This document shows positions 21,702-33,699 of a stretch of DNA of 64,000 nt, piece after piece; position 1 is the first letter of the stretch; every line of letters begins with the position of its first letter. Where the stretch lies: positions 2,631,950 to 2,695,949 of the forward strand of contig JAJEKV010000061.1 of assembly GCA_021234155.1 (NCBI GenBank). Reading direction: 5' to 3'. A program made the translations under genes and the position numbers. Under the pieces are notes generated by a model. It searched no databases. It was not told where the DNA came from and was given only the letters and a program-made list of their open reading frames with translations. This stretch comes from Isoetes taiwanensis (lineage: Eukaryota; Streptophyta; Lycopodiopsida; Isoetales; Isoetaceae).

Positions 21702-21884
21702 ACACTTTTTCTTGCAACTAGAATTTTCCTAAAGTATGTTTTTAGAGAGATTCTCCAATTTAAGGGAATACAACTTTTAACAAAAAATTTGAAGTGAAGT
21801 CTATAACTGAAATTGAATGATTTTAAAAAATTGAAGATACAATCTTCATATTCACATGCAATATTTACAATTTTTTCCTAAGAC

Positions 21885-22196
21885 TCAGTTATGTGCAAAA
21901 GTGTGAGGAGTGATGCGGAAGGGATCTAACACATCATCATATTCGTTTATGCCATCTTCATCACCTTCACTTCTTTCACTGTCACTTGAGGAAGTGCTTG
22001 AGTTATCTTCCTCGTCACTGTCAACAGAGGGTGAAGCATTGCACCCACCAATCCCTTCTTCATCTTCATCCTCATAATTACAAGCCTTCTTAAGCAAGCT
22101 GATCGTCTTCTGGCGTAGACGATTATCAGATTTCAATTTGAAGTCATAGCACAATATAGTAATATCACGTAGATTTAGCTCATCCCTACAACCCAC
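21885..22196 (-). CDS. Hypothetical acidic ORF, 103 aa
   Basis: The frame opens with MGCRDELNLRDITILCYDFK, continues with a basic stretch (RLRQKTISLLKKACNY) and ends in a strongly acidic Ser/Asp/Glu region. The composition suggests a genuine coding tail rather than random sequence. I see no recognisable domain, and the start may be inside an exon. It could be the end of a transposase or of a nuclear protein. Confidence 0.3.
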   Translation of the reverse strand: MGCRDELNLRDITILCYDFKLKSDNRLRQKTISLLKKACNYEDEDEEGIGGCNASPSVDSDEEDNSSTSSSDSERSEGDEDGINEYDDVLDPFRITPHTFAHN

Positions 22197-22199
22197 TTT

Positions 22200-25100
22200 C
22201 TTGGACTCTCCCCTTTCCTTGAGTTCTCATTTCCAACTCATATCTACCTTCAAAGACATTTTTGCGTGTAGCAAGCCAATGAATCTTGAGCTTAGTCACT
22301 AAACCTTCCTCTTTGATTGTGTCAATTACCTTTGCTATCCAAAAAGGTCAACCATTTGAAATGATATAAGATTGGCACACCACTATAAAGAGATAAGCCA
22401 CCACTACTCTAGGTTGCCATCATCTCTACTTGATTGCCACCATTTCCACAGCATTACATTCAAATAATTTTTCTACATACCTGAAAAGGGGCTGATAGCG
22501 AAGTTACTCCTTTAAATATGAATTTGCTGCTTCAATAGGCATTCTATTTACGGTTGTGTAAAGCTCTGAACCGCTTCTTTAGTCCCGAAACTTTATGCTT
22601 CAACTTCTTCTGCAAGCACTCTTCTTATGCTTCGTAACAGAAAGCCCTTCAGCCTATCCCAAATTCTTACGATTAAATCATATCTAAATGAGAAAGCAAG
22701 ATTGGTTAAGACACAAATTGGGCTTCTATTGTCGTCTGCATCAAACAATTTAAAATCAAGAAGCCAAAGTATAGAAAGGATGAGCTTACCTTCAAGGATA
22801 ACTGGCTTGCCTCTTTCACAATACCGCAGACGCTTTGTTAAAAATACCATTTTTGCCAACAAAAATGCTATAAGAAATTGCAACATAGGCCGCAGCAAGA
22901 CTTGAAGAAAAGCAAAAGGAAAGATAAATCAAAGCAAGGGGAAAGGCTTGTAACCCAGAAAGGAAAATAGCCCATATACACAGTCTTCCATCTTAGAGAA
23001 AGGAAAACAAAGCCAGTTGTAATCCAGAAAGAAAAACAAGCATCTGTCCATCTAAGAAAAAGGAAGCAAACCTGGCGGAAGCTGAAAAACAAACTTCCTG
23101 CAAAATTACACCGCAATCCCTCCGTTACGTCAATCCATCTGCTGGCAATAACAGACTGCTAATTTGGGGGCCTTGTCTATGGCTGTGTATATGCCTTGCT
23201 TTCAGAAAGAACCTCGAAGCTTGGATGCCCTGTCTTCAGGAACTTATGCCAAAGATTGGAAGCCCTGTTTTCAAAAAAGTTCCCGAAGCTCTGCTTTCAG
23301 AAACTTGCAGTGCAAGGCTTTTGTGAAATACCTTTTGTTTTCTGCAATCTTTCTTTCCAACAACGAACAATGAGAAAGGAAGGAGAAGAACGGCAGAGGG
23401 ATCACCCAAGCCATCATTTCTCGGTGTCAATTTTAGGCTCTTTTCTAATTTGCGTAGCCCTGGATTAAAAAAAAAAGACGATCTAATGGTGTAGGCAGAT
23501 GACACATCGGTTTTTGGTGAGGTGGAGGTGCTACGTGGACAGGCTAGAATTGCAAGGAAGGCTATAGGCTTGGTTGGGCTGGCGTGCTAACAAAAAAACA
23601 CCTTTAGTGTGCACTATGAAGCAGCATTATGAAGGCCTTATGAAAATCATTAAAATTCTTTGATGCAATTCTCCTTTTCTTTCTTCAATTCTTTATAGGT
23701 GCATACCCAATCTACGTCCTATATCTGGTTAGGAGCATTTAGTGATATGAACGTTAACATACTTAAGCTTTTGAAGTATTTAGTGACATGAAAGTCAACA
23801 TACTTAAGCTTTTGAAGTTTAACATGCTTCTATCCTCATGTTTGATTCTGTTCATCTAAGAAAAATCTCTCTCACATTCCACTGTAGATGTAGGAATTAT
23901 CAAAATCACTTGCCAAAACAACTTCATTTCACATATATTTTGCTTCTCACTAATTGTCACAACATCACTAATGGAGCATAATTGGTGATTGTTATATCAT
24001 CACTAGTAAAATATAATAAGTGGAGTAACATTAGATAAAGGAACTATCTTTGAAACTAAAATGCATGAAGAATTATAAACATCACATACCTATTTGCAGG
24101 TTCTTGTAGTGATTTGTTTGCTTGTTGAAGACTAGCTCTTTGATCATCACAATGTCGCTAAACTGAAATATAATCGTTGGTTACATATAAATTGGCTTAT
24201 ACATCTGTGAACCAATGGAGTTTCACCTATGAATCAAAAGCGCCAACTCATCTAAATTGAAGAAGAGCTATAGCAAAAATCTGATTCTAACCCATGTCCA
24301 TCGATAAGGGTTTTGATCCCATCCTTGAATAGATGTCTGCGAGTTGATGGAGCTCCATCCATCTCGAAATTAAAAGCCTGAGAGACTGCGACTGATTCAA
24401 AATTGAAGAAAGGGTCTGGAGGGGAAATCCAATTCCGACTCATATATCAGAAAAGGGATTTTTATTGCGATTTTTCCTCTTCATCTTTATGTTTACTGCC
24501 GTTCCTTTTCTGAAAAGTGCATGCATTAATGATTTGCAAATACGAAATTTGAATTTTGTTGTTCTCCTAATGGTTAGCTTTGTAACTCTAATGGGTTCAT
24601 AAAAAAAAATTCTAAAAAGCTATCAGCCATTGGATAACAAATTTTCCCAAATAGCATCATGCACATGGGCCTGCTCACCGTTCACGTGGCAGAACTTAAA
24701 TTGGGAGGACAGCCACATCCGACAGCTGCGAGCAAGCATGATGCCCTTTCTTCTTCGAATCCTGCATGCGTTAGCTCCAGACCAGAGCAATCGAGAGCAA
24801 TTGAAGCACAAACCCAAGCAATCCAAGCAATCCAAGCACAAATCCATGATGGGCCTTATCTAAATGGCAGGCTTATCAAAATGGCAGATCCAATTGGTTC
24901 GTTTTCAAGGCAACCTACGAATTCCATTAAAGAACATGGATGACGCAGCGGTGGATACAACACTGTATCAGAATTTTGCTGAGATTTCGGCTGAGAGCAT
25001 CAGAGTGCAGCCACAACTTTCATGCTGCTACACGATTTTCAGAGCATGGACATCACAGTGCACCTCCACAGCAGTGTGTAATCTCGATCCAGCAACCGAG

Positions 25101-25590
25101 CTACTCTGAGGCAGGCATCCTTTGTCATCTAAGAGAAAACCAGAGGAAGACATCCCACCCTCTCTGTCAACGCTGCCCTCCTCTTCTAGAAGTAGCAACA
25201 CCCATCCGGAAATCCAAACTCGCCATCCCGCAGGCGCAAATCCAGAGAAAATCTGAAGATCCGCTGCAGAACTCTATGCGCTGGCATGCCTCTGTCGCCT
25301 AAGAACTAGGCCATCACCAACTGTAGGGCTAGGGAAAAATCAGAGGACAGGCATTGCAAAAAAATGGACGGCCACGCCTTTTTTGGAATTCCAAAATTAA
25401 ACCAGACATCCAAAAACAATTGCAGAACTCTAAATTGGTATAGAAATTAATAAATTAGTGAAATAACAAAATGTTTTTTGAAAAAAAAAGGCCTTATGAA
25501 AATCTTAAGAGTTATTCAAAATGTTGCCCTTTTTTCCAATAGTATATATATTTTTGCCCTTTCTATTAGGAAGGGCATTTTTTTACTTTA
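22200..25590. other. Unassigned region, no recognisable gene
   Basis: Only short frames occur. Two might be exons: minus 22898-22593 (LILSILWLLDFKLFDADD) and minus 24443-24252 (MSRNWISPPDPFFNFESVAV), but neither resembles a family I know. A weak repeat of caatccaagca lies near 24815-24845. A CTTGTAGTG word at about 24105 recalls a CACTA end but has no subterminal repeats. Confidence 0.4.
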
Positions 25591-25594
25591 CCCT

Positions 25595-25614
25595 TATAAA
25601 TAACTTATAAATAA
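25595..25614 (+). promoter_or_regulatory. Twin TATA-like boxes upstream of polyubiquitin
   Basis: TATAAATAA occurs at 25595-25603 and again at 25606-25614, about 365-385 bases before the ubiquitin ATG. That distance leaves room for a 5' untranslated region with a leader intron, common for plant polyubiquitin genes. I could not fix the intron borders. Confidence 0.4.
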
Positions 25615-25969
25615 TGTCTAAAAAAAACTCTTTATTGGAAAGGGTCAGAAGGCAATTTAGGGTTGGACAACGTTGCAAAGTTGATCATTGCCAGAGACCT
25701 TTCCGAGGAAATTGTAACCACGAAACTTCAAACCAAAAAAGCAAAGAATATTCTAATCCAGAGTACGAGAAAAGCAAAGAATATTCCAATCCACAGACTT
25801 CAAGAATATTATCGACGTGTTCTTAATCGCTTGCGGAATCCAAATCTTTCTTCAATCGGACGCGTTCTTCCTCTTTTAAAAGGCGCGACGCCTCTTCATT
25901 TTTATCATTCAGTTTCCTCTTTTCGTTCGATTGTTGCGCTGTTTCGTGCGCCTCCTTGTGCCGCCCTAA

Positions 25970-26896
<927 letters not shown>

Positions 26897-26964
26897 ATTT
26901 TAATGTCTTCGTGGTGGGGCATGTAGCTCGTGAATGGATTCTGTATGAATTTGTAAACGTTCAG

Positions 26965-27338
26965 AAATAAATGAGTACTTTTTCAATAATCTTGTGTACT
27001 TAGTATTCTCTTGACAGAGTTTCTGAGTAACCTCTTGTTACAAAAGTTAAATTTGTCTTTGATGTTCTTGTGTTTAATATTCTGATCTCTTTAGCAAGTT
27101 ATGTATAACTTGGGGTATAACTTGGTCCTGTTCCAGTTTGTGGGTTACATAAATAAATGAGTACTTTTTCAATAATCTTGTGTACTTAGTATTCTCTTGA
27201 CAGAGTTTCTGAGGAACCTCTTGTTACAAAAGTTAAATTCGTCTTTGATGTTCTTGTGTACTTAATATTCTGATCTCTTTAGCAAGTGATGTATAACTTG
27301 GGGAATAACTTGGTCCTGTTCCAATTTGTGGGTTACAT
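26965..27338 (+). repeat. Tandem duplication of the polyubiquitin 3' flank, including the poly(A) signal
   Basis: Two units, 26965-27150 and 27151-27338, both begin aaataaatgagtac and end gtgggttacat, with only a few substitutions between them. The AATAAA at 26966 lies about 70 bases after the ubiquitin stop and is duplicated, so two cleavage regions are available. Confidence 0.95.
26966..26971 (+). terminator. Polyadenylation signal AATAAA of polyubiquitin
   Basis: AATAAA lies about 70 bases downstream of the TAG. A second copy sits in the duplicated unit near 27152. Confidence 0.6.
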
Positions 27339-28280
27339 ATGAAGCTAAGACTTGTACAAGTCGGATATTTGGGCAGTAAAACAAAGAGGGAGGATACAAT
27401 TAGATCACAATGGCTCTGATGTAGATGAAATCAGTGTGAAGTGGAGGCCACATGACATCGACCTTATGGAACTGCAGTACATTCTTAGAAAATGTGCAAT
27501 CCAGACAATTCTGGTTCAGTACAATTTTGGTTCAATTTGAATGCAGAAAGTTGGCATCAAATCAGCTCACAGTGTCTATGAGGTGAAATGATTGTCAATT
27601 GAAGGCACTACACTCCTGTTAACAGTACTGTTACAAGTTGGGTGTGAGAGATCATTGTCTATGAGATGAAATTATTGTGGGTGTGAGAGATCATTGTCTA
27701 TGAGATGAAATTATTGTGAATTGGAGGCCAATTCTAGAGCTTGGCGGCAAAGCAAGAGGGGAGGGCTACAGTGCCAATGCAAGAGGGGAGGGCTACAGTG
27801 CCAATGACATGAAATTTTTGATGTTTATCCTTATATGCAAATACAATGCATATGAATGAAATTATTGTGTGACGTGGTGCTCGTCCCACCTAACAGGATA
27901 GTGTCATCCAGATGACAAAGCCTAATGGAAGATGCCGGCTTTAAGCTGTCTCTTAAAATTTTAATATGTTACACCAACGTATAATGCCAGAAGAGAAGAT
28001 GCAAAGATATTGCTCATTACCTATTCTGAATACTCTTACCTGCGCGTGATAATTTTCAAACTGCTACCTATCTATGTTTGCTGAGATAGTGCCGATGATC
28101 ATAAAAGGATGGAGACCAAAATAGCAATCATTGAATCTTCTATGCAAAGGCAAGTTCCTTGCTAAGCACTTCAACTTCTTAGGATACAAGTTCTCTTGCA
28201 GAGACCAAATCGAATGCTGAAAAATCGTAAGTTTATCTAGGAACATTGTCAGATACAAGACGTCTGAAGCTGCTTTAATC
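27339..28280. other. Intergenic region with short tandem duplications
   Basis: There is no credible gene. Two exact or nearly exact tandem duplications are present: 39 bp at 27641-27679/27680-27718 and 27 bp at 27752-27778/27779-27805. The word atgagatgaaattattgtg recurs nearby in diverged form. Confidence 0.7.
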
Positions 28281-28396
28281 ACAACATGGCAACTGGGTCG
28301 ACGATTCCGCCTCCGGAATAGAAAGTGGCACAGCGATTCCGCTCAAGCGGTCACCTGCAGGTAAAAATCAATGAAAACTCCCAGTTGCCATGTTGT
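28281..28396. repeat. Hairpin 1: perfect 17-bp inverted repeat
   Basis: acaacatggcaactggg (28281-28297) is the exact reverse complement of 28380-28396. The 82-base loop contains gattccgc words. Its right arm ends exactly where hairpin 2 begins. Confidence 0.9.
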
Positions 28397-28490
28397 GGCG
28401 GCATGGAATGTGGTCGCAGATTCCAGACCCGCTCCCGGCTCCCGCCGGTCGCGGGGCCCCTGGAATCTGCTTCCCACATTCCATGCCGCC
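28397..28490. ncRNA. Hairpin 2: about 30-bp stem, GC-rich loop, candidate small-RNA precursor or foldback element
   Basis: The arm 28397-28426 pairs with 28460-28490 with a single small bulge (ggcggcatggaatgtgg... / ...ccacattccatgccgcc). The 33-base loop is very GC-rich (cccggctcccgccggtcgcg) in an AT-rich setting. The fold fits a pre-miRNA-sized hairpin, but I do not recognise a known miRNA. A MITE or other foldback insert is equally possible. Confidence 0.4.
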
Positions 28491-28690
28491 ATACATCATA
28501 CTGCTTTTTTAGTCCCAAACGCTAGAGATTGAGGCCCTAAAAGAACAATGTGAATAATGCTGCAAAGCAAATTAAATGGCTATGGCATGTCTATAAAAGG
28601 GACATTACTTTCTGTTCAAGCTAGTCTAAAACTAGACCCGCCTCATCTGCAGATTCCACGGAGTACTAATGGGCTGTTGTTTCTGTCTGT

Positions 28691-28820
28691 ACTTTCCTTC
28701 GATGGATCAATTTCTGTACTTTGCATAGGATGAAACTAAAAATCTCAAATCTTCCACTTTCCTTCAATGGATCAATTTCTGTACTTTGCATAGGATGAAA
28801 CTAAAAATCTCAAATCTTCC
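28691..28820. repeat. 65-bp tandem duplication
   Basis: 28691-28755 and 28756-28820 are nearly identical (actttccttc[g/a]atggatc ... caaatcttcc); I see one substitution. Confidence 0.95.
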
Positions 28821-28951
28821 AGATATTATAGATCCGGTGCAAATAAGTGAGCTTTGAGTCTTCCCACAAGGATTTATGATACTTGTTATGATACAACCGG
28901 CCCAAACTCAAGAATGCTCTTAGGACCTTGAGAGGTCATGGAGCACTCTAT

Positions 28952-29476
28952 TTACAATGTCAACAAAAATTTCCGATGTGTATCCACCTTGGTTAGATAC
29001 TCACCTAAAAAATAAGGTTCCATATTTAACAATGTAAAGAAATCATCTACGTGTACGTCAAACTCATCTCTAATGTGTTCATAAACCGAGCAATGTAGAA
29101 ATGCATGGTCTTCGTCTTCCACATTACCTGAACCGCATAATTTACATTTCCTATCTTCTTGGGGAATTTTAAACCATCTGCCTGTCTCTATCTCCAATCT
29201 GTGTGAGCTAGTTCTATATCTAGCTGTTGTTTGCTTGTATATCTTTGACATATCAGCATTTAAATATGGTTGACTCTTATATTCGTCCATATGGTTGACT
29301 TTTTCCCTGTAATATAGCATCTTGCTGCCTGGGACAGCCCATAAATGGTCTATTGCAAGCCTTTCTAATAATGTTCTTGCTTCCTCTTTGTCAGATGGCC
29401 AGTTAGATTCTGAAAGCCCCCACTTTTTTGCCCAATTCCAGAAATCTTTTAACCATCCCTGACCCGCATCCATCAT
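28952..29476 (-). pseudogene. LINE C-terminal segment with zinc knuckle
   Basis: The 174-residue open frame includes TSSHRLEIETGRWFKIPQED and CKLCGSGNVEDEDHAFLHC, a Cys-Cys-His-Cys knuckle as found near the C terminus of many plant LINE pol proteins. It continues the pol polypeptide after the in-frame stops near 29576 and 29490. Confidence 0.85.
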
Positions 29477-29575
29477 GGCCTGATATGAGATTCAAGTCGA
29501 TTTCTGCTTCTTTAGTCTGTTAACAAAATTTACGGTTTGATAGAGAGCTTCAAGCTCTAACGGTAGCATCCCGGC

Positions 29576-30838
29576 TTATGCAAGTATTATTGCATATGAT
29601 GTCTGAGATTTGATTCCGAGCTCCTCTCTCAAGAACATTTTTTGCACTGATTCTATTTGGCTCCACATCGTAGATGAGCTTCCTGGCCCCCAGATGGGCG
29701 CACCATACAATAGCACCGTCTGCACAAGAGTCTTAAAAAGCACTTTTTTTAGCCCCCAGTTAACTAATGATGCCTTGCTGCATTTTGTTAGCATGCCATA
29801 CAACGCTGATTTGCCTCCTGCAACTCTTCTCTTAATACATTCTTTCCAATTGTATTGTGAAGCAAAATCAATTCCCAGGTATTTATAGCAGTCCACTATT
29901 TCAAGTGCTTGGCCTTGGTAGAAGAAATCTGGTCTCTCCCTAGTGCCAAATATCATCACTTTCGATTTTGCTATATTTACCTTCATCCCTTTAGCAAGAC
30001 AGAAAGATTCAAGCACTTGCAAATGCTTCTGTAGCACATGTTTCTTATTGGCTAAAAGAACCACGTCGTCAGCATATAACAAAAGTTGAATGAGATATGT
30101 ACCTACTTTCGTGCCTGACAAAGAATGGTCTTTCATCCAGTCTTCTAATTCATCGATGAATATGCCAAAAAGAGTTGGAGATAGTGGACACCCCTGACGC
30201 ACCCCGATAGTACTTCTCACTAATGCGCTTAAATCCAAAGAGATTTTTATCAGTACTTCAGAGTATAATTGAGCTATTGCTTGTCTAATTTCCGTTGAAA
30301 CTCCAATTTGGATCATTCTGTCACTTAACTTTCCTCTTGAAACAGTATCAAATGCTTTCGCAAAATCAATAAATGCCACAAATAGCGCTGCGTTTGGACT
30401 CTTGGCTTTCTCTATTAACACTCGGAGAGCAAGGGCATGATCCAGAGTGTTATGTCCCTTCCTGAAGCCCGCTTGGCAGGGAGAGCATTTAGTATGTTCT
30501 TCAGCCCATGAGCTTAGTCTGCGTTCTAACAGACTGCCTAAGATCTTTGCAAATGTGCTTCCAATAAGAATCGTTCTGTAATTTGCCACATCATGTTTGT
30601 CCCCTTGTTTATGAATTGGGTGGACCCTGTTAGTCCTCCAGCCAATAGGTAAACCACTCCTGATACTTTTATTGAGCAAATCTGTAAGCAATGTTAGTGT
30701 CCTTTCTCCGCCCCATTTAAATAGCTCCACACAAATGCCATCCAGGTCATGTGATTTATTGTTGGCCATGTCTTTTAAGACTTCTCCTACTTCAGCATCT
30801 GTAAAAGTAGGATAGGCGTTGGAGGCCAAATTTGGCAT
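29576..30838 (-). pseudogene. LINE reverse transcriptase
   Basis: The RVT_1 signature is complete: VHPIHKQGDKHDVANYRTI, QAGFRKGHNTLDHA, FVAFIDFAKAFDTVSR, GVRQGCPLSPTLFGIF and the catalytic LLYADDVVLLA, followed by YKYLGIDF of the thumb. The frame is open for 420 residues. It ends at a TAA after AIILA, and coding similarity continues beyond it, so the stop is a mutation. Confidence 0.95.
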
Positions 30839-32121
30839 ATTATCATATCCATGCTTTTCATAAATATATCAGAACCGGCTTTTAGCAAAGCATCCTCATC
30901 CAAACATGTATGCTCAAATCTGCCCTTGAACACTTCCCAAAAGGTTCTTGGCGTTTGCATAAATTTTGTGGTTAAATCCATCTGCCTCTGCTTATAATAA
31001 GCTTGCTTTTTGCTCCTTAGCACTTGCTTGTACCACTTGGGTTTGTTTATACAATTTTTTGGCAATCCGTTTCTTGCAGCCTGACAGTCAGCATCCCACC
31101 ACGCATTGCATGGTCTTCCTAATGTGCGCTTTTTTGTCATGCCAAAGATCTTTTTTGCAGCCTCCAACACCAATGTTGCAAATTGGTTTGCATCTGAATC
31201 AAATTGTCCTGACCAAGTTGCTTGTGTAAGCACATCCTCAATATGTTTTTCATAGGCTTCATGCAGGTTATAATTTACTTTGATCCTGGGGTGGAAGCGT
31301 GGCTGATTTAAATCAGCCTCTAAGCTTGCTTTAAGCACTATGAACAATGGAGTATGGTCAGATTCTGGGAGCTTTCCTCCTATCCAGAAATCCTTGATAT
31401 GGTGTACATCTTTTGCCATGAGATAATCAACCGTGCTTGATCCTGCATGACTCAAATAGGTGAGCTTCCCTGAACGTGTAAAAGGTTTTGTGCCATTAAG
31501 AATTTTCGGCCTACATGTGGTACCAAATTCTAGGAGCAATTCGCCCATGCTGTTGGAAAGCTGATCCTCAGCGTCTCTCACATAATCTGTATCTTCAATT
31601 TCATCTAAAACCACATCCGAGAGATCTGCAAATGTTTTTGTCTGCTTCTTCCATGTGTGCCCATTAAAGTCACCTAAAATCAATATGTCTCCATGCGCAC
31701 TGAAATGAATGACGTCCGAACAAAGGTTTCCAAAAGGATCATCTTTATTTAGAGCCCTCTTATTATAAACTGAAGCATTATGTGGTGCAAAGTAGCATAC
31801 AGCTAGAAATAGATTTACCCTATTTGTCTTAATCTGTAGCCACACATATTGATTATCATGATCTTGTCTCACAACCTGTACCATAGAATTCAAATTGGTC
31901 TTGCTGTAGACTGCAATACCACCAGAGCCACGCCCTACCCCTGCTATTTTCTCATTCCAGATTTGGCCCACTAAATTATAACCAGGTACTTCAGGCAAGG
32001 AGCGAAATTGATGTGCCCAAGTCTCTGTAAACAATAATAAGTCATTGTCATTCCATATATCAAACGTGGCATTTATCTTTGCCTGATTAAGCCCATGTGC
32101 ATTCCACAAACTCACTCTCAA
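30787..32121 (-). pseudogene. LINE endonuclease (AP-endonuclease-like, EEP fold)
   Basis: The start is MRVSLWNAHGLNQAKINATF, followed by LLLFTETWAH, GSGGIAVYSK, LILGDFNGHTWKK and LPESDHTPLFIVL. These are the metal-binding and catalytic motifs of exonuclease/endonuclease/phosphatase domains (N..G, E, GDFN, SDH). The protein nicks target DNA for target-primed reverse transcription. The frame is open for 444 residues and joins the RT by one frameshift at its end (about SDIFMKS). Confidence 0.92.
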
Positions 32122-32301
32122 GGTCCCTGTTTCCTAGCTTCTTTTCCTGTTTGTTATGATTGCTTTGCCTCCTTGATATTGAAATCAACAATAATGCAGG
32201 ACATTTGAGAAATATAAAGCCACATTGATAGCTAAAGAACATATACAAGCTCAAGATAGCAAGCCAGAACCGGCAATACCAAGAAGTAAGGAAATTCATC
32301 C

Positions 32302-32337
32302 ATGGATGTCAACGTAGCCTTTCTAAATGGTGATTTC
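32302..32337 (+). pseudogene. Scrap of Copia reverse transcriptase
   Basis: Twelve codons read MDVNVAFLNGDF, which is the hallmark MDVKTAFLNG motif of Ty1/copia RT. The motif stops exactly where the LTR at 32338 begins. Upstream codons do not continue the RT, so this is a very short remnant. Confidence 0.7.
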
Positions 32338-32544
32338 TGTTGAATATATGCAACCCTCCACCTCATCATATAGGCCACGTCATCATGTGACATGGCAAAC
32401 TACATGAGGAGTCATGTCCATTCATGTAGAGTCGCATCTATAACTATACATCAAGCTATGTGAGAAGCTTGTTCTCACGTTTTCTTCTATTCAATATATT
32501 GCATCTTATATTAGTTATCTCCATCTTTCTCTAGATTGTTTACA
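32338..32544 (+). repeat. Short Copia-type LTR
   Basis: The 207-base sequence begins TGTTGAATAT and ends TTGTTTACA (TGT...ACA), directly followed by a consensus primer binding site. I found no matching 3' LTR downstream within the window. Confidence 0.7.
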
Positions 32545-32556
32545 TGGTATCAGAGC
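32545..32556 (+). other. Primer binding site (TGGTATCAGAGC)
   Basis: This is an exact initiator tRNA-Met PBS immediately after the LTR. It fixes the element's orientation as plus. Confidence 0.85.
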
Positions 32557-32585
32557 TTGCGTGCTCTTGATCTTGGGATGTAGGG

Positions 32586-33266
32586 ATGAAGCTTCAGGAG
32601 GAGGTAGGAGAACCTCCTCCAAAACGAAGAAGTATGAAGGATGTAGGGGAGCCTCCTCCTCTGATGAAGAAATCAAGAAAGAAGAAATTATTTATGCTGA
32701 AACCTTGGTTGAAGAAAAGCTTCAAGGTATTTGCAAGAAAAACATTAACGGCATGTTGGTCCATTCCGACATCCGGTCATGGAGAAGAAAAGGACTGCGC
32801 ACAGAATTTGGCTGCAGAAAAAGAAGATAAACTTCCACAGAAGGAGAAGCCAGAAGCAAAGGCCGTTAGGAGCGTTGCCAATAAACAGGAAGAGATGCGA
32901 GAGACGCCTCCAAAACTTGATGCCACAGCGATTCCAGTTGGGGTCGAAATTGCAGACCCTAGTAAGCCTGCCAAGAATCCAGAAGTAGCCACCGTTGAAG
33001 CCGTTGATGCAACCGTTGAAACCCCAAATGGATACAAGCCGGTTGGAGATGGCCATGAAGGAGAGTCGAATATGCCCACAGCAGATTGGATTAGGATACT
33101 GGCAGAAAAATCTGTTGCCATTGAAGAGGCTAAATTTGAAGCCCCAACCAATTGGTGTGCTACAGGACTAAAAATTCTTTCAGCCAAGGCGGATTATGTT
33201 GAAGAAACAGAGCCTGACAGTCCTGATTTGGATCAGACATTTGTTCTGTTGCCATATATCCCTTAA
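32586..33266 (+). CDS. Hypothetical 226-aa ORF downstream of the Copia primer site
   Basis: The frame opens 30 bases after the PBS. It has a basic Pro-rich N terminus with a near-repeat (EVGEPPPKRRSMKD / DVGEPPPLMKKSRKKK), a Lys-rich middle and an acidic Pro/Val/Glu-rich C-terminal half (EVATVEAVDATVETPNG). There is no capsid domain, zinc knuckle or protease. The position is where gag should be, but the composition is unlike copia gag. It could be a captured host sequence, a decayed gag, or the start of a nonautonomous element. Confidence 0.4.
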   Translation: MKLQEEVGEPPPKRRSMKDVGEPPPLMKKSRKKKLFMLKPWLKKSFKVFARKTLTACWSIPTSGHGEEKDCAQNLAAEKEDKLPQKEKPEAKAVRSVANKQEEMRETPPKLDATAIPVGVEIADPSKPAKNPEVATVEAVDATVETPNGYKPVGDGHEGESNMPTADWIRILAEKSVAIEEAKFEAPTNWCATGLKILSAKADYVEETEPDSPDLDQTFVLLPYIP

Positions 33267-33690
33267 AAATCATGATTCCCCATAAATTCTTTGTCTAATG
33301 TCATATATCCAAGTAGAATGCCTCCTTTGGAACATTATTGCCACATTCTTGATACATATCATCAGCTATCAAAAATGAACCAAGCCTTACGGCCATTTGC
33401 ACATTAGGTATATTATGCCCCAGTAGGGTTTCTGAGAGCTTGCAAAGAGCTCCAAAAAATACAAAGCTCTAGTATTTTGAGCATGTGTTGTGGGAGTTTT
33501 AGACATCCCATATCAGCATGAGCTTCACGTGCTATATCTAGCCCTTGTGTTGCAGCTCAAACCTACAATACTAGCTAGGGATGGGAATTTATAGATTGAG
33601 TTAGGGATCAAGTTTTTGGGGGAGATAGATTTTCAAAACATCAAGTTTCATCTCAAACGGACTCTTGGATGAAATCTTATGATTAAAATT
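33267..33690. other. Unassigned stretch between Copia ORF and CACTA end
   Basis: There is no convincing gene. The minus strand has a faint reading (AVRLGSFLIADDMYQECGNN) that could be a helical-repeat protein remnant, but it is too short to call. Confidence 0.35.
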
Positions 33691-33699
33691 GTAATAGTG

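Larger units (their letters stand above)
28900..32121 (-). mobile_element. LINE retrotransposon, nearly complete pol
   Basis: One minus-strand element carries an endonuclease (32121-30787), a reverse transcriptase (30838-29576) and a C-terminal zinc-knuckle region (29476-28952) in that order. It is interrupted by only a frameshift near 30840 and two stops (after AIILA near 29576, and near 29490). No ORF1 was found upstream, so the 5' end is probably truncated near 32130-32300. The 3' tail is not obvious. A second, more decayed LINE with the same layout is at 51575-55682. Confidence 0.9.

Noticed and set aside
24100-24113. CTTGTAGTG as a CACTA end
   Set aside because: A single word in a stretch that looks like a splice acceptor (ttgcaggttcttgtagtg), without subterminal repeats.
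25614-25826. 70-aa plus-strand ORF upstream of ubiquitin
   Set aside because: It overlaps the presumed promoter and leader and has no conserved features; probably a chance frame.
33290-33560. Minus-strand reading resembling a PLS-type PPR motif (GSFLIADDMYQECGNN)
   Set aside because: One short motif with frame breaks and no neighbouring repeats; insufficient for a family call.
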